Source: Fuerstiella sp.
GTDB lineage: Bacteria; Planctomycetota; Planctomycetia; Planctomycetales; Planctomycetaceae
DNA: 64,000 bases
Reading direction: 5' to 3'
Assembly (NCBI GenBank): GCA_022447185.1
Contig: JAKVAY010000044.1
Location: 26,963-90,962, forward strand
The position numbers and the translations under genes were made by a program. The first letter of the stretch is position 1. Each line of letters starts with the position of its first letter. The notes beneath the pieces were generated by a model. It worked only from the letters and a program-made list of their open reading frames with translations. It was not told the DNA's origin and did not search any database. Shown here piece by piece: positions 57,598 to 64,000 of this stretch.

Positions 57598-58169
57598 CGA
57601 CACAACTGAAGAATCAGTCGAAAATGCTCAGAACCCTGAAACATCGAAGCCGTCCTCACAGCGAGACCAGGAACCGCAGGTCATCCCGATCTGCCGGTGA
57701 AATCAGGATGGCTCCACCGGCAGGTAGAGCTTCGGTACATTGGTGCATAGCTTCATTGGCACTGTCAAAACCTGCGAGTAATTTTGGATAATTCGACGTC
57801 TTTTCTGGTGGCCGGAATGATCTGCTCGAAATATTGACAATCACAACGAACCACCCACCAGATTCTGCTGCAAGTAAATATGGCTAAACGGCCAGGTGAA
57901 TGTTCCACTACTAACGAGAGCCGGATTGTGGAACACTGTTGTTGCCCCCTGGCGTTTTCTCAATAGGGTTAGACCATCAATTTCAGAGCGTACGGGCTGA
58001 TCTGCGCGGCGTTCATGGTACCGAAAGCGGCATTTTGTATTGGCGACGTTTGAAATTGGCCACCAGGTTTCAGTTATTGCAAAGCGCCAAATCAACCGTA
58101 TTTCCTCAGATGAGTGCCTTGCGTTCGTATGCGTACGCGAAATAATGTGGCCAGCGGCATCCGGCTTTT
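57598..58169. other. Intergenic region upstream of the SRP RNA
   Basis: About 570 bases. A minus-strand frame at 57656-57844 (with LPAGGAILISPADRDDLRFL) looks mildly protein-like but has no ribosome site and no known match, so it may be a gene fragment. TTGCGT at 58119 and AATAAT at 58141, 16 bases apart, are a possible promoter for the SRP RNA. Confidence 0.4.
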
Positions 58170-58292
58170 TGCGGGCATGCGATGCTGCCTCCAATTGCGG
58201 TGGGTCCAGCCAAACCGGGTCAGGTCAGAAATGAAGCAGCCCTGCGGTCTTCGGTTCTCAGGTGCATGCGGAGGTAGCGTCGCGTTCCCGCA
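58170..58292 (+). ncRNA. ffs: Signal recognition particle RNA (4.5S-like)
   Basis: About 123 bases plus a T tail. The 5' and 3' ends pair over about 20 positions (GCGGGCATGCGATGCTGCCT with GGTAGCGTCGCGTTCCCGC, including wobble pairs), giving the long SRP hairpin. The universally conserved apical domain is GGTCAGGTC at 58218 followed by GAAGCAGCC ending at 58242: this is the Ffh-binding helix with its symmetric and asymmetric internal loops. The tetraloop is GAAA (58228-58231) closed by A-U, where the common form is GGAA closed by C-G. The closing stem is followed by TTTTTT at 58295-58300, an intrinsic terminator. The small size fits bacteria lacking the Alu domain. The RNA guides membrane proteins to the translocon. 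Confidence 0.95.
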
Positions 58293-58580
58293 TGTTTTTT
58301 GAGACCTGTTGTCAGATTGTGTCTCAATGTCTGAGTGCCCTGTGCCTGTCGATCCGGCGTTCTCACTGAAACATCATGACGTGTTCCGAGGTCTCCCAAT
58401 TGTGCGGCTTGGCGTGTTGCAGTCCGCCACGGCAGCTGATGAATCCCCTGATCGCCTGGCCTTTTCGCTAATCTCTGCACGTCAGATGTCGCATCCCTGT
58501 TGTGACAGACCGCAAAAAAATGATCCGGTCCATACGTTTGATGGGTCATATCAGCGAGCCGATATTGGATACAGAAAGAT

Positions 58581-60740
58581 ATGACCGCCAACGATCAAGA
58601 ATCCGACGATACTCAGGAAGATCAACCCGGTTCCGATCAGTTGGACTCCAATTCAGCTGATGAGGCCGGTTCTTCCGGAAAGAGCAGTTCAGATTCGACG
58701 AATGAATCCCGTCCAGGTCGTGGATTCGGCACGATGCCATTGTTGATTATAGCCGGGCTGCTGATGCTGATGTGGTTCCTGTTTGATTCACCAACGAACC
58801 ACGGAACCAGTGTTCCACACAACTTCTTTCGCACCCAGCTGCTCGATGGCAACGTGAAGTCGCTGAAGGTCTACCATATGGCTCATGGTGACGTGTTTAC
58901 CGGAAAATGGTTGAGCCTGCCCAATGAGTCTGAAAAACCGGAATCGATCACTGGAAAGTTGCAAATTGACTTTAACACCACACCCCTTCCAGGCTGGGAG
59001 GAGGACAGCGAGCTGCGGGATGCGCTCTACAAGATTGAACCGTTAGCAGTTAAGCACACGGAAATGACGGTCGGCATGCAGGTGTTGGTCTATCTGGGTT
59101 TCAGCATGCTGTTGCTGGTGGTCATTTGGTTCGTGCTCCGCCGCTCCAGTGATCCGTTTGGTGGTGGCGGGATGATGGGTTCTTTCATCCGCAGCCCTGC
59201 AAGGAGATTTGAAAAAGATGAAAAATCCGCCAACTTTGACGACGTTGCCGGTCTGAAGTCCGCCAAGCAGGATCTTGAAGAAGTTGTACAGTTTTTAAAG
59301 AAGCCGGAGGATTTTACGCGACTGGGTGCCACGATTCCTCGCGGAGTATTGCTGGTGGGGCCACCGGGAACGGGCAAAACACTGCTGGCCCGTGCGACGG
59401 CAGGAGAGGCCGAAGTTCCGTTCTTCGCAGTGAACGGTTCTGAATTCATTCAGATGTTCGTCGGTGTTGGTGCGACGCGCGTACGTGATCTGTTCAAAAC
59501 TGCCCGCGAACATGCACCATGCATCATCTTTATTGATGAAATCGATGCCGTGGGGCGAGTTCGAGGTGCTGGCGTTGGTGGTGGTCATGATGAACGTGAG
59601 CAAACACTGAATCAAATCCTCAGTGAAATGGACGGTTTCAGCCAGACGGAATCCATCATTGTCCTGGCAGCAACGAATCGTCAGGATGTCCTGGATCCTG
59701 CCTTGCTGCGCCCGGGGCGCTTCGATCGGCATGTCACCGTGGATTTACCTGTCAGGGAAGGACGACTGGGAATTCTGAAAGTCCATACTCGCAAAGTTCC
59801 GCTGGACGAAGATGTTCGTCTGAATGCACTGGCTCAGTCTACTATTGGCTACTCCGGAGCTGAGCTGCAGAAACTTGTCAATGAAGCTGCCCTGAAAGCT
59901 GCCCGTGATGGCAAACGAAGAGTCTCCATGGACGAATTTCTCTTTGCCCAGGATCTCGTGATGATGGGGGCCATGCGGGAAGAACAACTGGATGAAACTG
60001 AAAAAAAACTGACAGCGTGGCACGAAGCCGGACATGCGGTATTGGCATGGTTCCAGGAAGGAATGGACGTCGTCCACAAAGTTACAATCATTCCACGTGG
60101 GCGAGCTCTTGGCGTCACGCAGCTGATGCCGGAGAAAGAGATCTACAACGTTGGCGAAACGATTCTCCGCAAACGACTCGTGATGATGCTTGGAGGACGT
60201 GCGGCGGAGAAGCTGGTGTTCGACGAAGTTTCGGCAGGTGCGGAAAACGACATCGAACGGGCAACCAGCGTGGCTCGTAAAATGGTCGCCAGTTGGGGCA
60301 TGTCCGAAACGGTTGGGCCGGTTTCGTTTAAGCAGTCTGAAGAGCACCCATTCCTTGGAAAGGAAATGCATACCTATCGGGAATTCAGTGAAGAAACGGC
60401 CCGCATCATCGATATAGAGGTTCAGCGGATCATGAATTCAACTCATGAACGGGCCGTTGAGTTGTTAACACTCCATCGTGCCGAACTGGATGCACTGGCG
60501 AATGCACTGCTTGAGCATGAACACATAGAACGCACACAAATTCGTGAACTGTTGGGGCCCCGTCCTGGGGAAACAGACGATCCATCGATAATTCAGGATG
60601 AAAAGTCACACGAACAGTCGTCGGAAGACGGTGCCGTCACCGAACAGACGGCAGACCAGAACGTGCAACAGCGGACTCACTCCGGACCGATTCAGTATTC
60701 CGGCATCCCCAAGGCCGGGACGAACGGATCCAGTTGCTGA
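58581..60740 (+). CDS. ftsH: ATP-dependent zinc metalloprotease FtsH
   Basis: 719 residues. Two membrane segments (51-68, [15 protein letters not shown]; and about 165-187) bracket a periplasmic region. The AAA+ domain has Walker A GPPGTGKT at 260-267, Walker B IIFIDEID at 315-322 and the second region of homology [20 protein letters not shown]. The zinc site is HEAGH at 481-485 with the third ligand Asp557 in [12 protein letters not shown]. All catalytic parts are intact. The cytoplasmic N-terminal ~50 residues are Ser/Asp-rich and longer than usual, and the C-terminal ~60 residues are acidic and unstructured. It degrades misassembled membrane proteins. The SRP RNA gene lies about 280 bases upstream. 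Confidence 0.98.
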   Translation: MTANDQESDDTQEDQPGSDQLDSNSADEAGSSGKSSSDSTNESRPGRGFGTMPLLIIAGLLMLMWFLFDSPTNHGTSVPHNFFRTQLLDGNVKSLKVYHMAHGDVFTGKWLSLPNESEKPESITGKLQIDFNTTPLPGWEEDSELRDALYKIEPLAVKHTEMTVGMQVLVYLGFSMLLLVVIWFVLRRSSDPFGGGGMMGSFIRSPARRFEKDEKSANFDDVAGLKSAKQDLEEVVQFLKKPEDFTRLGATIPRGVLLVGPPGTGKTLLARATAGEAEVPFFAVNGSEFIQMFVGVGATRVRDLFKTAREHAPCIIFIDEIDAVGRVRGAGVGGGHDEREQTLNQILSEMDGFSQTESIIVLAATNRQDVLDPALLRPGRFDRHVTVDLPVREGRLGILKVHTRKVPLDEDVRLNALAQSTIGYSGAELQKLVNEAALKAARDGKRRVSMDEFLFAQDLVMMGAMREEQLDETEKKLTAWHEAGHAVLAWFQEGMDVVHKVTIIPRGRALGVTQLMPEKEIYNVGETILRKRLVMMLGGRAAEKLVFDEVSAGAENDIERATSVARKMVASWGMSETVGPVSFKQSEEHPFLGKEMHTYREFSEETARIIDIEVQRIMNSTHERAVELLTLHRAELDALANALLEHEHIERTQIRELLGPRPGETDDPSIIQDEKSHEQSSEDGAVTEQTADQNVQQRTHSGPIQYSGIPKAGTNGSSC

Positions 60741-60746
60741 AAGTGT

Positions 60747-60771
60747 CGGAGCTGAATTTTCCTGAGCTCCG
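60747..60771 (+). terminator. Hairpin after ftsH
   Basis: CGGAGCT (60747-60753) pairs with AGCTCCG (60765-60771) over an 11-base loop, starting six bases after the ftsH stop. No T run follows, so it is at best a weak or Rho-assisted terminator or a 3' end protecting structure. Confidence 0.4.
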
Positions 60772-60917
60772 GAAACATACTCTCTCAGGACTGCTCGATC
60801 ACTGAAAAGCGTAACGTTGTCTGGTGGTACCGAAGGAGTAGCGGACGTCGCACCGCAACAGTTCAATTCGGGGACCACATTCAAAACAAATGTCGGAATG
60901 GTGTTTCAAACGTCCGG

Positions 60918-61814
60918 TTAACCCGACTCAGGACGCCAGAACGGCGCTTCACCTCGGATCGTCACACGCAGACCACGACGACGGTTTGGATAGTAGTCCC
61001 ACAGCGCGTGGTGCTGGCTACAGCGATTGTCCCAAAATGCCACCGAACCGGGCCGCCAGTGGAAACGGCACTGGATTTCCGGCTGCTCGACCTGCCGAAA
61101 CAGCAATTGAAGTACCGCATCACTCTCCTGCCGGGGCAGCTCAACGATGCGAGTCGTGAATGTCCGGTTGACAAACAGAGCCTTTCGACCACTGACCGGA
61201 TGTGTTCGTACGACCGGATGCTCAGCTCGTGGATAGGTCTCACTCTCCGGCTGCACATCCCCGTAGCCACCGCGATAGACGTGTTCACCGTCGTGTACCG
61301 CACTCAACCCCTCAAGAAACTGCTGCATCGGTGCAGACAACCTGTCAAAGGCCGCGTACATGCTCGCAAACAATGTGTCGCCACCTGAAGGCGGTGTTTC
61401 AAGCATGTGAAGAATAGTTCCCAGTGGCGGCTCTGGGCCGCAGGAAACATCCGAATGCCAGTCCTCTCCAGCAATACGTTTGGTGTTTTTGTCGACGAAA
61501 ATCTCCATGATTTCCGGATGCCCTTCAAGGAGTCTGGGCCATGCAGGATGGAAATGCAGTTCACCAAAACAGCGTCCCATTGCCTTGTGCTGCTCAGGCG
61601 TCAACTGCTGGTCCCGGAAAAACAGTACACAGTACTCAGCGAGCGCCGTGGTGAGGATGTCTGTCGCACGCTCATCCAGAGGTTGAGACAGGTTGATTCC
61701 CTGTACCTCGGCTCCGCAATGTGGCGTCAATCTTTTGAACTCGGGTGTCTGCGACTTCATAGTGCTGTTGCTGACCCGAAACGGTAGACCAGGCCCTGTG
61801 GTGGTTCCGGTCAT
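60918..61814 (-). CDS. TauD/TfdA-family Fe(II)/2-oxoglutarate dioxygenase
   Basis: 298 residues. The iron triad is H120 and D122 in WHSD, and H268 in WDNRCSQHHALWDY; R283, or a neighbouring Arg in RRRGLRVTIRG, binds 2-oxoglutarate. All are intact. Family members hydroxylate and so cleave sulfonates such as taurine, or aryloxyacids such as 2,4-D; the real substrate is unknown, and no sulfonate transporter is adjacent. The start at 61814 is the first ATG; an internal ATG 18 codons in (MKSQTPEFKRL) is equally plausible and neither has a clear ribosome site. Confidence 0.93.
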   Translation of the reverse strand: MTGTTTGPGLPFRVSNSTMKSQTPEFKRLTPHCGAEVQGINLSQPLDERATDILTTALAEYCVLFFRDQQLTPEQHKAMGRCFGELHFHPAWPRLLEGHPEIMEIFVDKNTKRIAGEDWHSDVSCGPEPPLGTILHMLETPPSGGDTLFASMYAAFDRLSAPMQQFLEGLSAVHDGEHVYRGGYGDVQPESETYPRAEHPVVRTHPVSGRKALFVNRTFTTRIVELPRQESDAVLQLLFRQVEQPEIQCRFHWRPGSVAFWDNRCSQHHALWDYYPNRRRGLRVTIRGEAPFWRPESG

Positions 61815-62119
61815 ATCACTGATCGCTGCAACCGGAGTCCGAAGAGTATAGTTGAATTGTCATACTCTCACCAAATCTGAGACTGGGTTTCTAAAGGGAC
61901 CGGACACATTAAGGCAACAGGATCAGCGTTCAGTTCCGGTTCCGCTTCGTGAATGGTTCTGGCGGGAGCTTCGGTGGCACCGGGCATTTCGATTGACGGA
62001 TGTCCAGAGACTTTCAGTTTCGGATCTTCTTCAAACTGTGAATGAGCAATCCGGCTTAAGCTTGCTGACGTCTGTGTGGTTTCGGACCGCCTTTCTCAGG
62101 GTGATTGTTTCACTGGCTG
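61815..62119. other. Intergenic region between TauD and DUF1080 genes
   Basis: About 305 bases. A plus-strand TTG-start frame from 61852 runs to 62154, overlapping the DUF1080 gene end; its middle (LTDVQRLSVSDLLQTVNEQS) looks somewhat protein-like but there is no ribosome site or known match. Confidence 0.35.
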
Positions 62120-62911
62120 TCAATCTTCATCAGCAGGCGCGACGTCAGCCTTAGCAGGCAGAGTAAATGGTGCACTTACTCGGTGTCCCTGTGGTGGAAC
62201 GAGCTCCCGAACCCAGATGTTGCGATACCGAACTGCATCGTGATGGTTCTGCAACATAATCGGTCCCTTGTCCGCGTGTGCGACGTAATGCGGCGCTTCG
62301 AGATAAGCCGTTGGTCCCAGGAGTTCAAAATGATGCTGTACGAGTATTCCATTGTGCAGCACCGTTAAATAGGCAGGTTTTATGAGTTCACCATTCGTCG
62401 CAAATTCGGGCGTCTTGAAAAAAATGTCGTAAGTGTTCCATTTTCCAGGCCGGCGCATGGCATTAGCCATTGGTGGCGTCTGTTTGTAGACAGAGCCCGC
62501 CTGACCGTCGAAATAAGTCAGGTTTTTATAGGAATCAAGAATCTGAACTTCATACAGACCCATCAGAAACACGCCGCTGTTACCACGTCCCTGGCCGTCA
62601 CCTTCAATTGTCTTCGGTGCTGCCCATTCAAGATGCAGCTGGATATCGGCGAAACTTCGCTTTGTTGAAATGTTGATCTTTTCCGGGATCGCCACACCAT
62701 CTTCGACCACCCACTGATCTCCGTTGTCCCATTCCGAAAGAGTGGTACCGTCAAACAACACAATGGCATCTGACGGAGCGTCGCTGTTACGGTGTCCAGG
62801 CGAAACGACAGGCGGTTCCTGCCAGTCCACTCCGCTTTTCCACTCTTGAGCGGGCGTGACGACACCGAACAGCATGGCCACGGCGCCCGCAAAAAACATT
62901 TTGAATGTCAT
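62120..62911 (-). CDS. DUF1080 (3-keto-disaccharide hydrolase type) secreted protein
   Basis: 263 residues from the chosen ATG, which opens a signal peptide (MTFKMFFAGAVAMLFGVVTPAQ). The DUF1080 concanavalin-like fold is recognisable from IVLFDGTTLSEWDNGDQWVV near the start, SFADIQLHLEWAAP, GRGNSGVFLMGLYEVQILDS and the closing RYRNIWVREL. The family is annotated as glycoside-hydrolase-like or 3-keto-disaccharide hydrolase; members are strongly expanded in planctomycetes. It probably works with exported oxidoreductases of the Gfo/Idh/MocA type, which would supply the keto-sugar. The nearest such gene is about 8 kb away. Confidence 0.92.
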   Translation of the reverse strand: MTFKMFFAGAVAMLFGVVTPAQEWKSGVDWQEPPVVSPGHRNSDAPSDAIVLFDGTTLSEWDNGDQWVVEDGVAIPEKINISTKRSFADIQLHLEWAAPKTIEGDGQGRGNSGVFLMGLYEVQILDSYKNLTYFDGQAGSVYKQTPPMANAMRRPGKWNTYDIFFKTPEFATNGELIKPAYLTVLHNGILVQHHFELLGPTAYLEAPHYVAHADKGPIMLQNHHDAVRYRNIWVRELVPPQGHRVSAPFTLPAKADVAPADED

Positions 62912-63167
62912 GAGTCTCTCCCCGGCAGTTTCCACGGAATTCGGCAAGTTGCGTATGAGCCGTCCGAAACATTGTTAACGGAACAAAAGATTATCGTGCC
63001 GTAGCCAGGGGACAGATGCAAATTTATCCTGGGAGGATCTTGATGTTCTGAGCTTCCTGTTTTGTGTTGCTCCGGGTGCAGACCAGTGATTGGTACAACC
63101 GGATCGCAAATCTGTCGTTGAGCAGGTGCGAATGTGAGACGAGAACTCGATTTTCCGAGTGCGCAGC

Positions 63168-63206
63168 AAAAAAGACCTTATCGATTCCGTATCGAAAAGG
63201 TCTTTT
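63168..63206 (-). terminator. Intrinsic terminator of the small lipoprotein gene
   Basis: A stem of about ten pairs plus an inner four or five pairs (AAAAGACCTT at 63170 with AAGGTCTTTT ending at 63206, inner TCGAT/ATCGA around TCCGT) follows the lipoprotein stop on the minus strand by 30 bases and is followed by six T on that strand. This is the most convincing classical terminator in the window. Confidence 0.85.
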
Positions 63207-63235
63207 GCAATGTCAGCTGCGATCAATTCCGAGGC

Positions 63236-63514
63236 TTACTGCTTGAAGAAGTCAGTCGGGCCCCGAAAGGTGTAATAAGGATACTGAACAATTCCGGCCT
63301 GAGACGGTGATGGTGGATACATCAGGTTCTCTGGTGCATTGACAGTGAACGAATTCCGATGGACTGGGTGAAACGGAAGGTTAATCCGCTGACTATGATT
63401 GCTTGGGTGAACTGACGGGCTCTGGGCACGCGTCAACGGAGAATTGTTTACGCATCCGACTGCGGAAAATCCGAGTGCCCCCGAGAGTAGCAGCATTGTG
63501 AGTCGCTGAGACAT
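63236..63514 (-). CDS. Small Pro-rich lipoprotein
   Basis: 92 residues from the chosen ATG, which has AGGAGGATGAT upstream, a strong ribosome site. A lipoprotein signal (MLLLSGALGFSAVGC, with Cys in GC) is followed by a Pro/Ser/His-rich region (FHPVHRNSFTVNAPENLMYP and PYYTFRGPTDFFKQ) without a fold I recognise. The frame is open 50 codons further upstream but the ribosome site and signal set the start. It is probably a surface or periplasmic lipoprotein of unknown role. A strong terminator lies just downstream. Confidence 0.85.
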   Translation of the reverse strand: MSQRLTMLLLSGALGFSAVGCVNNSPLTRAQSPSVHPSNHSQRINLPFHPVHRNSFTVNAPENLMYPPSPSQAGIVQYPYYTFRGPTDFFKQ

Positions 63515-63875
63515 ATCATCCTCCTGAAAACCCAACGTCAGGACTTTTCGATCGGCGTCGCTAAACGGCAGCCTGACGGATTGAGACGCAATTGCTGAGA
63601 ACCGTTGATTATCGTTATCGGCAAAAGAACCTGTGAAATGTGCATAATCCCTGCAAATCAACAAGATGGTGAAACAGGTAGTTTGAGTGATCTTGCGTAA
63701 AACGGATCAGGCTCCTAGAGTGCACTCAGCGGGCGGTCGCCGTGTGTTTTGGCGGCGTCCCCCTTAAAGTCGGTCATTAAAACAAGTTATGTCAATGTCT
63801 TGTGGCAGACATTTTGCATCGCAGCAGGCAGTTCGACTCAACGAATCGACTGAGTGAAAAGAAGGACAAGGAACT
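63515..63875. other. Divergent intergenic region
   Basis: About 360 bases holding promoters for the lipoprotein gene (minus) and the gene starting at 63876 (plus). No RNA or repeat is obvious; GAGTGCACTC near 63718 is a ten-base palindrome. Confidence 0.4.
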
Positions 63876-64000
63876 GTGCAGATCGCTGGATCAACCCGCA
63901 GTCTCTGGGAGATGTCGCCTGGGCAGGCGTGCTCGCAATTGCAGGATCTGGGCTTCGACAAATGTGAGTTGTGGCTGAATGACAGTTATGATCAGCTCAA
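63876..64000 (+). CDS. Start of a sugar phosphate isomerase/epimerase-like gene (partial)
   Basis: Only the first 41 codons are inside the window. GTG at 63876 with AAGGA upstream opens MQIAGSTRSLWEMSPGQACS followed by QLQDLGFDKCELWLND, the beginning of a TIM-barrel sugar isomerase/epimerase of the xylose-isomerase-like type that is common in planctomycetes. The match is to the first strand and helix only, so identity rests on little sequence. It would fit the carbohydrate theme of the window. Confidence 0.6.
   Translation, partial: MQIAGSTRSLWEMSPGQACSQLQDLGFDKCELWLNDSYDQL

Noticed and set aside
57656-57844. Minus-strand frame with LPAGGAILISPADRDDLRFL
   Set aside because: Too short, no ribosome site and no family match; noted as a possible fragment only.
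61852-62154. Plus-strand frame of 100 codons between TauD and DUF1080 genes
   Set aside because: TTG start, no ribosome site, overlaps the end of the well-supported DUF1080 gene; a chance frame is more likely.

Overview
The window is about 64 kb of a chromosome that gene content places firmly in the Planctomycetes (most likely Planctomycetales). The markers are several families that are typical of, or strongly expanded in, that phylum: Tat-exported Gfo/Idh/MocA oxidoreductases, a DUF1549/DUF1553 protein followed by a DUF1501 protein, a large protein ending in a PVC-type haem-binding domain, a Cys-rich YTV-repeat protein, a DUF1080 protein, a PQQ-type beta-propeller giant and an HTTM protein. 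Genes lie on both strands in short operons separated by long, apparently gene-poor gaps. I see no IS element, prophage, CRISPR array, tRNA or rRNA. A Gram-negative envelope is indicated by kdsA, a GlmU-like gene, two TatA-type genes and many signal peptides.

Layout. 0-6.2 kb: Tat-exported oxidoreductase, GlmU-like enzyme, two tatA-type genes, a lone receiver protein, a membrane protein and a decayed haem-domain fragment. 6.7-16.2 kb: YTV protein, sialidase-like protein, cyclase-family hydrolase, zwf and a secreted beta-propeller protein. 16.6-21.8 kb: beta-hydroxyacid dehydrogenase, dapA, halogenase-like flavoprotein, small membrane protein and a helix-turn-helix protein with Asp/Ser repeats and a membrane anchor. 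21.8-23.1 kb: a 1.4 kb gene-free stretch with strong hairpins. 23.1-31.7 kb: yjbQ-kdsA overlap, lipoprotein with a transglutaminase-like fold, sigma-54 activator, TrkH coupled to an SGNH-like protein, and a small hypothetical gene. 32-37.5 kb: HTTM protein with a partner, a secreted alpha/beta hydrolase and a coiled-coil secreted protein. 37.8-48.3 kb: CehA/McbA-type metallohydrolase, second Gfo/Idh/MocA gene, YbdK-type ligase, QueD-like enzyme, esterase, rlmB, EF-hand protein and HtrA-like protease. 48.9-57.6 kb: four consecutive genes (PVC cytochrome, Tat-exported oxidoreductase, DUF1549/1553, DUF1501) that look like a secreted carbohydrate-degradation set. 58-64 kb: SRP RNA gene, ftsH, TauD-family dioxygenase, DUF1080 protein, small lipoprotein and the start of a sugar isomerase/epimerase-like gene.

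How the genes fit together. A recurring theme is extracytoplasmic breakdown of complex carbohydrate: three Gfo/Idh/MocA oxidoreductases, a sialidase-like protein, DUF1080, DUF1501/DUF1549/DUF1553, a haem protein and the isomerase/epimerase-like start. Tat components, SRP RNA and FtsH supply export and membrane quality control. The most notable item outside protein-coding genes is the SRP RNA gene at 58170-58292, whose apical loop departs from the common bacterial form. All family assignments come from reading motifs by eye; no database search was run.
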